DNA of 64,000 nt from an uncultured Bacilli bacterium (GCA_934133195.1 CAKPAZ010000004.1:1-64000), one strand, 5' to 3'; counted from the stretch's first letter, positions 26,429 to 36,606 are shown. Program-made: numbers and translations. Notes: a model not told the origin generated them from the letters alone.

Positions 26429-28741
26429 ATGACAGAAGAAGAAGTAAAACTAAATTATATAACACCCGCGATTGAACATGCAGGATGGAAAAAAAGCCAA
26501 ATTAGAATGGAATATTCAATAAATGATGGGAAAATAATTATTAGAGAAAATGTCACAAAAAGGTTGCCAAAGAAAAAAGCTGATTATGTTTTATTCTATA
26601 AAACAGATTTACCACTAGCAATAGTAGAAGCAAAAGATGATAAACATGTAGTTGGTGATGGAATGTTACAAGCTCAAGAGTATGCAAAAAAATTAGATGT
26701 TAGATTTGTTTTTACATCTAATGGTAATGGATTTTTATTTTATGATATGAAAACTGGAGAACAAAAGATATATAACTTAGATGATTTTCCTTCCCCTGAA
26801 ACTTTGTATAAAATTCAGTTTGAAGAAGAGTTTAAAAAGAATAAAAATTTAGAAAAAATCATTGATACACCATATTATTATGGAGTTGAATCACTTACAC
26901 CCAGATATTATCAGCGTATTGCAATAAATAGAACTGTTGAGGCAATTGCAAAAGGTAGCGAGAGAATTTTACTTGTTATGGCTACTGGGACAGGAAAAAC
27001 ATACATGGCTTTTCAGATTATTTGGAGGCTTTGGAAATCTGGCCTTAAAAAGAAAATTTTATATCTTGCAGATAGAAATATTTTAATAGATCAGACAATA
27101 ATCGGTGATTTTAAACCATTTAAAAATTTTATGACTAAAATTTTTCATAAAAAGATGGATACATCATATGAAATATATTTGTCACTTTACCAACAACTTT
27201 CTGAAAATGAGACGGATGATACATTAGCTTTATTAAAAGAAAATTTTAATTCGGATTTTTTTGATTTAATAATAGTCGATGAATGTCATAGAGGTAGTGC
27301 TAGAGAAGACTCAAATTGGAGAAAAATATTAGATTATTTTGATAAAGCAAGTAAAATCGGTATGACAGCAACCCCTAAAGAAACTAGAGAAATATCAAAT
27401 ATTGATTATTTTGGTGAACCAATTTATACATACTCTTTAAAAGATGGTATTGAAGATGGATTTCTTGCCCCTTATAGGGTAATCAGATACGCCCTAGATA
27501 CTGATATATATGGGTATAGACCTGAAAAAGGTAAACTTGATATTGATGGAAATATTGTTGATGATAGAGAGTATAATATAAATGATTTTGATAAAAATCT
27601 TATAATTGACGAAAGAACTCAATTAGTTGCCAAAAAAATTACGGAATTTCTTAAAAGCACCGATCGATTTGCAAAAACAATTGTATTTTGCGTGGATGTA
27701 GACCATGCTGAAAGAATGAGACAAGCACTAGTTGAACTTAATTCAGATCTTTGTGCTGAAGATCATAGATATATAGTTCGTATCACTGGTGATAATGAAG
27801 AAGGAAAAAAACAACTTGATTATTTTATTGATAATGATAGTATTTATCCAACTATAGTTACAACCAGTAAATTATTAACGACTGGAGTAAATTGCCAAAC
27901 ATGTAAAATTATTGTTTTAGATAACATATTTGGTGAAAATGGAATGACGGAATTTAAACAAATTATTGGTAGAGGTACAAGAATCAAAGAAGATTATGGT
28001 AAATTATATTTTACAATTTTAGACTTTAGAAATGCTACAAGATTATTTGCTGATCCAACTTTTAATGGTCCAGAAGAACAAGTAGAAGATTATGATCCAA
28101 ATAGATTAAAAAAAATTAAAAATAAAAATATAATAGAATCTGATGAAGAAGAAAATAATGAGATAAATAATAATACAAATGTAAAAAAAATTAGAGTTAA
28201 CAATGTTGATGTAATGCTTATTGCAGAAAGAGTTCAATATTATGATTGTGATGGTAAACTAATAACAGAAAACTTAAAAGATTACACGAGAAAAAATATT
28301 TTACACGATTATGCATCTTTGAGTGATTTCTTAAATTTATGGAATAGTGAAAAAAAGCGAGAAGTCATTATAGAAGAACTTAATACTAAAGGTATTTTTA
28401 TAGAAGAACTTAGAAAATTTTATCCGACTGATGTAGATGATTTCGATTTAATATGTGATATAGCATATGGATTAAAACCACTGACAAGAAAAGATAGAAT
28501 TAAACGTTCTAAGGTTGTAGATATATTAAATAGATATTCTGAGGAATGCAAAAAAGTTCTTGAGATTATTCTTGAAAAATATTCAAATGATGAAATTGAT
28601 GAATTAACGGATTCAAAAATTTTAAAATTACCTGACTTTAACGATTATGGTAATCCCATGAAAATTGCAAATTTATTTGGAGGGCGTAATAATTATTTAA
28701 ATGCAGTTCGTCAAATACAAAATGCACTATATGTAGCGTAA
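26429..28741 (+). CDS. hsdR: Type I restriction enzyme, R subunit
   Basis: A 770-residue DNA translocase and nuclease of the short EcoEI-like type. The nuclease site is Asp52...Glu67-Ala-Lys69 (AIVEAKDD). The SF2 motor has ATGTGKT (185-191), DECH (284-287), TATP and IIGRGTRI motifs; the C-terminal helical part would bind the methylase complex. It cuts DNA far from unmethylated target sites after translocation. AAGGAG lies 9 nt before the ATG. The stop is followed after 15 bp by hsdM, so the genes are one operon. Confidence 0.93.
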   Translation: MTEEEVKLNYITPAIEHAGWKKSQIRMEYSINDGKIIIRENVTKRLPKKKADYVLFYKTDLPLAIVEAKDDKHVVGDGMLQAQEYAKKLDVRFVFTSNGNGFLFYDMKTGEQKIYNLDDFPSPETLYKIQFEEEFKKNKNLEKIIDTPYYYGVESLTPRYYQRIAINRTVEAIAKGSERILLVMATGTGKTYMAFQIIWRLWKSGLKKKILYLADRNILIDQTIIGDFKPFKNFMTKIFHKKMDTSYEIYLSLYQQLSENETDDTLALLKENFNSDFFDLIIVDECHRGSAREDSNWRKILDYFDKASKIGMTATPKETREISNIDYFGEPIYTYSLKDGIEDGFLAPYRVIRYALDTDIYGYRPEKGKLDIDGNIVDDREYNINDFDKNLIIDERTQLVAKKITEFLKSTDRFAKTIVFCVDVDHAERMRQALVELNSDLCAEDHRYIVRITGDNEEGKKQLDYFIDNDSIYPTIVTTSKLLTTGVNCQTCKIIVLDNIFGENGMTEFKQIIGRGTRIKEDYGKLYFTILDFRNATRLFADPTFNGPEEQVEDYDPNRLKKIKNKNIIESDEEENNEINNNTNVKKIRVNNVDVMLIAERVQYYDCDGKLITENLKDYTRKNILHDYASLSDFLNLWNSEKKREVIIEELNTKGIFIEELRKFYPTDVDDFDLICDIAYGLKPLTRKDRIKRSKVVDILNRYSEECKKVLEIILEKYSNDEIDELTDSKILKLPDFNDYGNPMKIANLFGGRNNYLNAVRQIQNALYVA

Positions 28742-28756
28742 AGGAGGATTAAAATT

Positions 28757-30226
28757 ATGGCAGTTACAAATTTAGTAAAAAGAATACAAGATATTATGAG
28801 AAATGACGCTGGCGTTGATGGTGATGCACAACGAATTAGTCAAATGACGTGGATGTTTTTCTTAAAAGTTTATGATGCTAAGGAAGAAGAATGGGAATTT
28901 TATGATGAAAATTATCAAAGTTTAATTCCTAATGAGCTAAAATGGAGAAATTGGGCAATAGATGACCATAGTAATAATGTAATTACCGGTGAAAAACTAT
29001 TAGATTTAGTTAATAATAAACTATTTCCTACTTTAAAAAATCTTGAGATAACCCCAGAAACACCGCTAAAGCAACGCATTGCAAAATATGTTTTCGAAGA
29101 TGCACAAAATTATATGAAAGATGGTGTTTTACTTAGACAGGTAATTAATGTAATAAATGAAGTTGATTTTTCTGAATATAAAGAAAGACATGAATTTGGT
29201 GCAATTTATGAAACAATTTTAAAAAGCTTACAAAGTGCTGGAAATGCTGGTGAATTTTATACGCCGCGTGCTGTTACAGATTTTATGGTTCAGATGATAA
29301 AGCCAAAACTTGGTGAGTCTGTCGCAGATTTTGCATGTGGTACAGGTGGATTTTTAACTTCAACTTTAAAATATCTTGAGCCACAAAAAAAATCTACAGA
29401 GGATGTTGACAAATATAACAACACAATTTATGGAATTGAAAAAAAGCCAATGCCTTATTTACTTTGTATAACAAATATGTTAATACATGATGTTGATGAA
29501 CCTAAAATTTATCACATGAATTCCTTAGAAAAAAATGTAAGAGATTACAAAGAAGAAGATAAATTTGATATTATTTTAATGAATCCACCTTACGGAGGAT
29601 CAGAAAAAGAAGCTGTTAAGAATAATTTTCCTGCAGATTTAAGAAGTAGTGAAACAGCAGATTTATTCATGAATGTTATCATGTATCGTTTAAAGAAAAA
29701 TGGTCGTTGTGCTGTAATTATTCCAGATGGCTTTCTATTTGGAGAAGATAACGCAAAAGTTGCTATTAAGAAGAAACTATTAAATGAATTTAATTTACAC
29801 ACAATCATAAGAATGCCACATAGTGTTTTTGCTCCGTATACTTCCATAACGACTAATATATTATTTTTTGATAATACTAAATCAACTGATGAAACATGGA
29901 TATATCGTATGGACATGCCTGAGGGATATAAAAATTTTTCAAAAAATAAACCTATAATGCTAGAACATTTTGCTCCTGCTATTGAATGGTGGAATAATAG
30001 AAAAGAATTAATAATTGACGAATTTCCTAAAGCAAAGAAATATACAAAAGAAGATATTATAAAATTAAATTATAATTTAGATTTATGTGGTTATCCACAT
30101 ATTGAAGAAGAAATTTTAGAACCAAAAGATTTAATCCATCAATTTAAAGAGCGAAGAGATTCTTATAACGCGGAGATTGAGAGAACACTGGCAAAAATAT
30201 TGGAGATTTTAGATGAAGACAATTAA
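28757..30226 (+). CDS. hsdM: Type I restriction-modification, adenine methylase subunit
   Basis: A 489-residue N6-adenine methyltransferase. The N-terminal HsdM helical domain (about 5-140) precedes the catalytic domain with the AdoMet motif FACGTGG (192-198) and the catalytic NPPY (276-279). Two copies join one HsdS to methylate the target set by HsdS. AAGGAGG precedes the ATG. It overlaps hsdS by 14 bp. Confidence 0.95.
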   Translation: MAVTNLVKRIQDIMRNDAGVDGDAQRISQMTWMFFLKVYDAKEEEWEFYDENYQSLIPNELKWRNWAIDDHSNNVITGEKLLDLVNNKLFPTLKNLEITPETPLKQRIAKYVFEDAQNYMKDGVLLRQVINVINEVDFSEYKERHEFGAIYETILKSLQSAGNAGEFYTPRAVTDFMVQMIKPKLGESVADFACGTGGFLTSTLKYLEPQKKSTEDVDKYNNTIYGIEKKPMPYLLCITNMLIHDVDEPKIYHMNSLEKNVRDYKEEDKFDIILMNPPYGGSEKEAVKNNFPADLRSSETADLFMNVIMYRLKKNGRCAVIIPDGFLFGEDNAKVAIKKKLLNEFNLHTIIRMPHSVFAPYTSITTNILFFDNTKSTDETWIYRMDMPEGYKNFSKNKPIMLEHFAPAIEWWNNRKELIIDEFPKAKKYTKEDIIKLNYNLDLCGYPHIEEEILEPKDLIHQFKERRDSYNAEIERTLAKILEILDEDN

Positions 30227-31784
30227 AAATTTAACTGCAAATGAATTAAGAAAATCAATTCTTCAATTAGCTATTCAAGGGAAACTTGTAAAACAAGATC
30301 CAAATGATGAGCCGGCCAGTGAGCTTGTCAAAAAAATTTATGAAGAAAAAAAGAAATTAATTGAAGAAGGTAAAATAAAAAAAGACAAAACAGAATCAAT
30401 TATTTTTAAAGGTGATGATAATTGTTATTATGAGAAGATAGGTAATAATGATCCTATAAAACTTGAGGATTTACCTTTTGATATTCCTGATAATTGGATG
30501 TGGATACGACTTAAGAATTCTTCAATATTAAATGGTGGTTATGCATTCAAAAGTGATAAATTTTCTAAAGAAGGAGTTAGAGTGATCCGTATATCTGATT
30601 TCAATGAAAATGGAATTCTTAATAAGGATATTAAACGCTATCCATATTCAATAGAATTAGAACAATATAAAATTTTAGAGAAAGATATTTTATTATGTAT
30701 GACTGGTGGTACAGTTGGAAAATCTGTATATATTAATTCACTTAATGAAGATTCATATATAAATCAACGTGTTGCATTAATACGTATATTTAAAATATTA
30801 TCTAAATATTTTTATGTATATTTAGTGTCACCGAATACTGCCGATATAATTAATAAAAATAAAAATAGTACAAATGATAATATCTCCATGAAATTAATTG
30901 AAGACTTTCTAATTCCACTACCACCATTAGAAGAACAACAACGTATTGTAGATAAGATTAATTCATTTGAACCATTATTAGAAAAATATGAAAAAATAGA
31001 AAAAGAATTATCAAAACTAGAAAAAGAGTTTCCTGAAAAACTTAAAAAATCCATTTTACAATATGCTATTGAAGGGAAACTAGTTAAGCAAGATCCTAAC
31101 GATGAACCTGCTTCAGTCTTACTTGAACGAATAAAACAAGAGAAAGAAAGACTAATTAAAGAAGGTAAAATTAAGCGTGACAAGTATGAATCATACATCT
31201 ATCAAGGTGATGATAAAAATTATTATGAGAAGATCTGTAATACGGTTAATAATATTGAAATTCCATTTGAAATTCCAAACAAATGGATATGGATTAAATC
31301 ACATCAGATAATGAAACCAGTTCAATACGGATATAATGGCCCAGGTTTATCAAACGGGAAATTTAAATTATTAAGAATAAGTGATATTCAAAATGGTAAT
31401 GTCAATTGGAAAACACTACCATATTGCAATATTTCTGAACAACAAGTAAATATTTATCAGATTCAAAAAAATGATATTTATATTGCAAGAACTGGTGGAA
31501 CAATAGGTAAATCATTTAGACTAGCTGTAGATATGCCTAATGTTGTTTTTGCGGGATATTTAATTAGATTTTCTTTTATCGAACAAAGAATAAGTAAATA
31601 TATTAATTTGTTTCTAAATACACCTTTATATTGGAATCAGGTTGCAGATAAATCTGCAGGTACTGGTCAACCTAATATTAACGGTGTATCATTAAGTAAC
31701 TTATTAGTTCCGATACCTTCTTATAATGAACAAGAACGTATTCTAAATAAAATCAATTATTTATTTCAAAAAATAGATTGTTAA
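30213..31784 (+). CDS. hsdS: Type I specificity subunit, expressed copy of the shufflon
   Basis: A 523-residue protein with two target-recognition domains. Each half begins with a conserved helix unit (KSILQLAIQGKLVKQDPNDE at about 11-30, and KSILQYAIEGKLVKQDPNDE at about 283-302) followed by a TRD starting at a GDD-x-x-YYEK segment. The encoded repeat DNA at 30418-30455 and 31104-31231 lies just before TRD1 and TRD2, where inversions would exchange them. This is the only copy with hsdM coupling and a start codon, so it is the one expressed. Its 3' end overlaps the silent TRD on the other strand by 32 bp. Confidence 0.92.
   Translation: MKTIKNLTANELRKSILQLAIQGKLVKQDPNDEPASELVKKIYEEKKKLIEEGKIKKDKTESIIFKGDDNCYYEKIGNNDPIKLEDLPFDIPDNWMWIRLKNSSILNGGYAFKSDKFSKEGVRVIRISDFNENGILNKDIKRYPYSIELEQYKILEKDILLCMTGGTVGKSVYINSLNEDSYINQRVALIRIFKILSKYFYVYLVSPNTADIINKNKNSTNDNISMKLIEDFLIPLPPLEEQQRIVDKINSFEPLLEKYEKIEKELSKLEKEFPEKLKKSILQYAIEGKLVKQDPNDEPASVLLERIKQEKERLIKEGKIKRDKYESYIYQGDDKNYYEKICNTVNNIEIPFEIPNKWIWIKSHQIMKPVQYGYNGPGLSNGKFKLLRISDIQNGNVNWKTLPYCNISEQQVNIYQIQKNDIYIARTGGTIGKSFRLAVDMPNVVFAGYLIRFSFIEQRISKYINLFLNTPLYWNQVADKSAGTGQPNINGVSLSNLLVPIPSYNEQERILNKINYLFQKIDC
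30418..30455 (+). repeat. hsdS inverted repeat A, copy 1 (before TRD1)
   Basis: A 38-bp stretch identical to the reverse complement of 35002-35039, with weaker homology continuing for some 30 bp. It would let TRD1 of the expressed gene be exchanged with that of the silent gene. Confidence 0.9.
31104..31231 (+). repeat. hsdS inverted repeat B, copy 1 (before TRD2)
   Basis: A 128-bp stretch matching the reverse complement of 34211-34338 with two mismatches (31181, 31185). Its last 19 bp (31213-31231) recur at 33262-33280 in direct orientation and, degenerated, near 32324-32340 in inverse orientation. Confidence 0.92.
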
Positions 31785-32340
31785 CCTTTTTAACAATTTT
31801 ATGTTGTTCTGATAAAGGAGGAATTGGTATCGCATAGTTCATTATAACTTTAGGATATAATTCTATTTGATTTGTACTACCTTCATACCTTTCTTCAACA
31901 TAATCAAAAATTATAGGTGATCTTAAATATAAGTATACATATTCTGGATTAATTTCTTTTTGAATTAATCGAATTGTTGTTATATGTGAATCATAAACAA
32001 TAATATTGTGATTGGAAAAAGACTTTATTTTAAGATATTAACTCTTCCAACAGTTCCTGTACCAGTTGAATTGATTATAATATCATTTATGTTAGAAATT
32101 TGCTGTGCATTATAACTAATAAATGATAATCCATCTATATATAAAGCTTTATTTAATGATAATATTCCGTCTTTTTGATTGCATTTTTGTGCAATTACGG
32201 GAATTGTTTTATTAACAGAATATTTAGGAGATTTTCCTCGCTTGATAAATTCTGAAATATTAATTAATTTTGTGATTTTCCATCCAATTGGAATTGAATA
32301 ATCTTTTAATTTAGATAGAAACATCTTATAATAATTTATA
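31753..32340 (-). pseudogene. Silent hsdS target-recognition cassette (frameshifted)
   Basis: The minus strand encodes one TRD2-type cassette: IPIGWKITKLINISEFIKRG at the front, TGTGTVGRVNILK, then after a one-base shift in an A-run near 32025-32032 SFSNHNIIVYDSHITT to IPIPPLSEQHKIVKKVN and a TGA at 31753-31755. It has no start or ribosome site of its own and sits beyond a terminator. Its front (32324-32340) carries a degenerate copy of the 19-bp crossover repeat. Inversion against 31213-31231 would put it into hsdS, but the frameshift would truncate the product. Confidence 0.85.
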
Positions 32341-32342
32341 TA

Positions 32343-32385
32343 TAAAAAAGACTTCAATGAATTTAAGTGTTCATTGAAGTCTTTT
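32343..32385 (-). terminator. Terminator of the recombinase gene
   Basis: Minus strand AAAAAGACTTCAATGAA pairs with TTCATTGAAGTCTTTTT around a short loop; the T-run follows directly after the recombinase stop codon. It also shields the silent cassette from recombinase transcription. Confidence 0.85.
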
Positions 32386-32388
32386 TGA

Positions 32389-33192
32389 TTACCAAGTTAC
32401 TATTTCATCAACTAATTTTTGTTGTTCACTTGCAGTTTTTCTAAGATATATTCGTGTTGTTTCAATAGATTCATGTCCCATTAAATCTGCTAATAAAGAT
32501 ATATCATTATATTTCTCTAAAAAATTCTTTGCAAATCTATGTCTAAACGAATGGGGATATACAACTTTAGGATCTATACCATATTTAATTGCATAGTTCT
32601 TTAATTGTTGAGAAATTCCTCTAGTTGTAATTCTTTCTCCAAATCTATTAAGAAAGATATATCCAGATTCAATCTCTAAATCATTTTCTATCCATTTAAT
32701 TGTTTCTTTTCTTAAAGCAAGTGGAATATAAATTCTTCTAACCTTTCCACCTTTAGAATAGATATCTATATAACCAACTTTTACATGTTCAACTTTTATT
32801 TTAATTAATTCGCTAATTCTAGCACCAGTTGCACATAAGAATCTAACTATGAAATACCATTCGATATTAGGTTCTTTTTTTAATTTTTTCTTAAAAAAAA
32901 CGTAATCAGCATCACTAATTACGTTTTCAAGGAACATTTTTTGTTGCACCTTTATAGATTTGAGCCTTAAATTATCTTTTCCGATAAATTCCAAATACTT
33001 ATTCATAGCTTGAATTTTAAGATTAACAGATTTAGCCTTAAAATTTTCTATTAAATAAGTTTTCCATAGAAGTAAATATTTCTTATTTACTTCATCAAAT
33101 AATTCTTTGTATCCCTGTATAGCAATTAAATAAGCGGATACTGTGTTCTTAGCAAGATTTTTTGCTAATAAAAACTGTTTAAATTTTTCCAT
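32389..33192 (-). CDS. Tyrosine recombinase of the hsdS shufflon
   Basis: A 267-residue XerC/CreX-like site-specific recombinase. A SAM-like N-terminal DNA-binding domain (about 1-85) precedes the catalytic domain with Arg125 (ATGARISEL), a Lys in the GGK hairpin at about 150, His214-x-x-Arg217 (YPHSFRHRF), His240 (LMGHESIETT) and nucleophile Tyr249. All catalytic residues are present. AAGGAGG precedes the ATG on its strand. Placed between inverted hsdS copies, it most likely inverts TRD segments, as in the pneumococcal ivr locus. Confidence 0.92.
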   Translation of the reverse strand: MEKFKQFLLAKNLAKNTVSAYLIAIQGYKELFDEVNKKYLLLWKTYLIENFKAKSVNLKIQAMNKYLEFIGKDNLRLKSIKVQQKMFLENVISDADYVFFKKKLKKEPNIEWYFIVRFLCATGARISELIKIKVEHVKVGYIDIYSKGGKVRRIYIPLALRKETIKWIENDLEIESGYIFLNRFGERITTRGISQQLKNYAIKYGIDPKVVYPHSFRHRFAKNFLEKYNDISLLADLMGHESIETTRIYLRKTASEQQKLVDEIVTW

Positions 33193-33261
33193 TAATTTTA
33201 CCTCCTTATGGACGATAAAATTATATCATTTAATTATTAATTTTCTTTTTATGAACACAAT

Positions 33262-33280
33262 ATAAAAATTATTATGAGAA
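33262..33280 (+). repeat. 19-bp crossover repeat, third copy
   Basis: Identical to 31213-31231 (direct) and to the reverse complement of 34211-34229. It marks the front edge of the silent plus-strand TRD. Confidence 0.88.
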
Positions 33281-33758
33281 TTTACCAATCGGCTGGGTCA
33301 AATGTTGTTTATCAAATGTAGCTAAAATTATTATGGGACAATCTCCTAATGGTAATACTTATGGTAATATTGGAACTGAATTCCATCAAGGTAAAATGTT
33401 TTTTACTGATAGAATAATTGGAATTTCTAATGTCAAAACTTCAACTCCAATCAAAGTCACCTCAAAATATTCGCTAGTTATGTCAGTTAGAGCTCCTGTT
33501 GGAGATGTAAATTATTGTAATAGAGAAATATGCATAGGTCGTGGATTGTGTTCAATTGAATGTTTTGTACCAGAACTAACTGATTATCTTTATATTATAT
33601 TGAAAGCAAATAGTAAGTTTTTTAAGGATAAATCGACTGGGACAACATTTAAAGCGATAAATATGGATGTTATAGCATCATTACCAATATTACTTCCTCC
33701 ATTGAATGAACAAAAAAGTATAGCAAGTAAAATTAATAAAATAAATATGTATTTATAG
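33262..33758 (+). pseudogene. Silent hsdS TRD2 cassette (intact frame, no start)
   Basis: Open from the 19-bp repeat (reading KNYYENLPIGWVKCCLSNVA) through MGQSPNGNTYGN and LPPLNEQKSIASKINKINMYL to the stop at 33756-33758. It lacks a start and ribosome site; a TGA lies just upstream of the repeat. The fused product after inversion would be a full TRD. An ATG at 33333 is internal and is not taken as a gene start. Its tail overlaps the silent hsdS on the other strand by 26 bp, mirroring the overlap at 31753-31784. Confidence 0.85.
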
Positions 33759-34210
33759 AATCTATTCTCTCACATATTCTTTTCTGTTCTTCTATAGGTG
33801 GTAAAAAAATAATTCGAGCCAAAATTTCTTTTCTATCTATTCCGGGTATTAAACTCTTTGCATTAGCATTAAGTGAGGAGACAATTGTATTAAGATAGAG
33901 TATTAGAAATGAATTTAAAATATATGACTTAATAGACATAAATTGTCTAGCAATATGAATATCTCCAATACTATTTATAGCTATTTTTCCTATAGTTCCT
34001 TTGCATGAAAGCAATATTTCGTTTTTTCGTGAGTTTACATGTTTACAACTTGTATATCTATTTATTATTATTTTGTTGTTTTCATCAATATTACTTGCAC
34101 CAGTAATATATGGAATACCTATATTTTTATTCGAGTAATCATTTTGACTTAAATCTGTTCCTGACGTTAGCGTAATTATTTGATGCATATAACACCTAAT
34201 CCACCCCATA

Positions 34211-34338
34211 TTCTCATAATAATTTTTATCATCACCTTGATAGATGTATGATTCATGCTTCTCACGCTTAATTTTACCTTCTTTAATTAGTCTTTCTTTC
34301 TCTTGTTTTATTCGTTCAAGTAAGACTGAAGCAGGTTC
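34211..34338 (-). repeat. hsdS inverted repeat B, copy 2
   Basis: Reverse complement of 31104-31231 with 126 of 128 positions the same. Confidence 0.92.
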
Positions 34339-35001
34339 GTCATTAGGATCTTGTTTTACTAATTTTCCTTCAATTGCGTATTGAAGAATAGATTTCTTTA
34401 GTTTATCTGGAAATTCTGATTCAAGAATAGATAATTTATTTTCAATATTATCATAATGTTGAATTAAAGGTTCAAACAAATTAATTTTTTTGACAATTCT
34501 TTTTTGTTCATTTAGTGGTGGAAGTGGAAATAAATAATCTCCAACTGTAGATAGACTTAAGAAAATTTGATTTGTTGTTCCGTTTGCTGATTTCTCTATA
34601 TTAGTTCGATTCAAAAATAAAAATTTATATAACATAACTGAAGTAATTTCGTCAAATAAACGAAATACAAACAAATGTCCATCGGTTAAAACATCTGTTC
34701 TGTCTAATTGATATAAACCGCATCTACCCAATGTCCCATGACCTAAGGTATTTAATAAAACATCATATTTTCTTAAATAATAATATTCTGGCATATTTAT
34801 CACAAATTCATCAGTGCAATATTTAGCAAGTTTAAAATCTATTTCAATTCCACTATTTGCTGCTTGTCCAATAGCTATATTATTTGTAATCTCTTTTGAG
34901 TATTTTGGAGATTTTCCGCTATAAATCAATTTACATAAATTTTTTAACCTAATCCAAACCCAATTATTTGGAATATCAAAAGGTAAATCTTCTAACTTTA
35001 C

Positions 35002-35039
35002 AGGATCATTATTACCTATCTTCTCATAATAACAATTAT
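35002..35039 (-). repeat. hsdS inverted repeat A, copy 2
   Basis: Exact reverse complement of 30418-30455; it marks the outer end of the shufflon. Confidence 0.9.
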
Positions 35040-35150
35040 AAAATCATATAGAAATGAAGGTATATAATCTAATATGTTAAAAATTAAATCTAATTAAAAC
35101 GTATAAAATTAAAATAATATACATATACTATTATATACAATTTTTTTAAG

Positions 35151-35167
35151 CGTAACAAAATGTTACG
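35151..35167. promoter_or_regulatory. 17-bp palindrome, candidate operator
   Basis: CGTAACA and TGTTACG are perfect 7-bp arms around AAA, 16 nt upstream of the -35 of the following promoter. It looks like a repressor or activator site; no matching regulator gene is adjacent. Confidence 0.5.
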
Positions 35168-35183
35168 ATTTCAAGTTTTTTTC

Positions 35184-35212
35184 TTGACTTAAACAGTAAA
35201 TTTTGATATAAT
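35184..35212 (+). promoter_or_regulatory. Promoter of the AbiL-like pair
   Basis: TTGACT and TATAAT with a 17-nt spacer; GAGGTG follows at once, so the leader is very short. Confidence 0.8.
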
Positions 35213-35226
35213 GAGGTGAAAAAATA

Positions 35227-36606
35227 ATGAAAAGGGAAAAAATTATGAAAAATTTAATAATTAAATTAGAAAGCATTAGAATGGTTAATTTTAAAAATAT
35301 TGCTAAGAGTGAAATATCTTTTTCAGATAAAGGCAAAATATTAAATACTATAGGTATATATGGACAAAATGGGAGTGGCAAGACATCTGTTGTTGAATCT
35401 ATAAATATTTTAAAATCGTTATTAATGGACATACCATTTCAAAAAGATTTATATTATTATATTAATATAGGATCCAATGAGTTAGCATTAGATTATAAAT
35501 TTATACTTATTAAAGAAAAAGAAAAATATACCGTTAAATATTCTGTAAAATTTGAAAAAAAAATAAAAATTGATACTGAAAAAAATATTGATGAGAAAAA
35601 AACGGTTCTATCAAAGGAAAAAATCGAAATATTCGATACAACTGAAAATTTATTAGCATATATAGAGTTTAAAAATGAGGAAAAAAAAATTTCATGTAAT
35701 TATGCAGATCATAATTTTGAAAACTATGACGGTATTATAACAAAAGATATTGCTATTGCAACTTCGCATGTTTCCAAACAATTATCAAAAACAATGATTT
35801 TTCAGCAAATGTTTAGGGATAATATAAGAAAAAGTGTACTTTTAAAATCCGTTTTAAACGCAATGCATTTTTATGCTACTACTAATTTGTTTGTGATAGG
35901 AATGAAGGAAACTAGTTTGATCTCTGCAATTGATAATTTACCATTAAATATTCGTACATCTGGTAATGAAGATTTGATTACCTCTGGAACTATACCTTTG
36001 AATTTATTTGGCCCATCTATTATCCCTGGCGTTATTTTGAATACTATTACGCCTGAACTTGACCAAATCAATATAGTAATGGGGCAATTAATTCCTGGAA
36101 TAAAAATTGGTTACAAAAAAATTAGTGAAGGATTAGACAAAAATGGTAATATAATAGTAACGATTCAATTAGTTTCAATTATAGGAGATTTGCAAATTCC
36201 TTTAAAGTACGAATCAGAAGGTGTAAAAAAATTAATAGCCCTATGTAGTGTTTTAATTGGAATGTACAATAATGAGTCTGTATGTCTAGTAGTTGATGAA
36301 TTAGATTCTGGAATTTTTGAATATTTGTTAGGTGAACTAGTTAAAATTATCCATGAAGATGCTAAGGGACAGTTAATCTTTACATCACATAATTTGAGAT
36401 TACTTGAAGTTTTACCTAAGCAGTGCATCATATTCTCTACCACTAATCCAAAAAAACGATTTATTAAAATGGCTAATGTAAAACCAAACCATAATTTAAG
36501 AGATTTTTATTATAGAACTATTCTTTTAGGAGGACAAAAAGAAGAATTATATGATGAAACAGACGAATTAGAAATAGAAAGAGCATTAAGGAAATGTCAA
36601 ATTTAA
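35227..36606 (+). CDS. AAA15/ABC-type ATPase, AbiLi-like
   Basis: A 459-residue ATPase. Walker A is GQNGSGKT (46-53), Walker B VVDELDSG (Asp357-Glu358) and the switch His388 lies in FTSHNLR. The N-terminal RMVNFKNIAKSEISF strand pair is typical of RecF/RloA-like ATPases. Together with the next gene it forms an ATPase-TOPRIM pair like AbiLi/AbiLii or RloA/RloB, known to protect against phage, often in type I restriction loci. GAGGTG lies 8 nt before ATG 35227; a second ATG is at 35245. It overlaps the next gene by 13 bp. Confidence 0.78.
   Translation: MKREKIMKNLIIKLESIRMVNFKNIAKSEISFSDKGKILNTIGIYGQNGSGKTSVVESINILKSLLMDIPFQKDLYYYINIGSNELALDYKFILIKEKEKYTVKYSVKFEKKIKIDTEKNIDEKKTVLSKEKIEIFDTTENLLAYIEFKNEEKKISCNYADHNFENYDGIITKDIAIATSHVSKQLSKTMIFQQMFRDNIRKSVLLKSVLNAMHFYATTNLFVIGMKETSLISAIDNLPLNIRTSGNEDLITSGTIPLNLFGPSIIPGVILNTITPELDQINIVMGQLIPGIKIGYKKISEGLDKNGNIIVTIQLVSIIGDLQIPLKYESEGVKKLIALCSVLIGMYNNESVCLVVDELDSGIFEYLLGELVKIIHEDAKGQLIFTSHNLRLLEVLPKQCIIFSTTNPKKRFIKMANVKPNHNLRDFYYRTILLGGQKEELYDETDELEIERALRKCQI

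Larger units (their letters stand above)
33733..35039 (-). pseudogene. Silent hsdS with two TRDs, lacking its 5' end
   Basis: An unbroken minus-strand frame from inverted repeat A (35039) to the stop at 33733. It encodes TRD1' (PFDIPNNWVWIRLKNLCKLI, SGKSPKYSKEI), the central helix unit (KSILQYAIEGKLVKQDPNDE), repeat B and TRD2' (ITLTSGTDLSQNDYSNKNIG to PPIEEQKRICERIDSINTYL). The first about 70 residues of HsdS and any start are missing; a TGA lies directly upstream. It is a donor for both TRD positions of the expressed gene. Confidence 0.88.

Noticed and set aside
34881..34929. A TTG at 34929 as the start of a separate hsdS gene
   Set aside because: The frame stays open upstream to the inverted repeat and encodes the front of the TRD; there is no ribosome site, so it is a silent donor copy.
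30418..35039. Repeats as a possible CRISPR array
   Set aside because: The repeats lie inside hsdS coding frames, vary in length and orientation, and are not evenly spaced.
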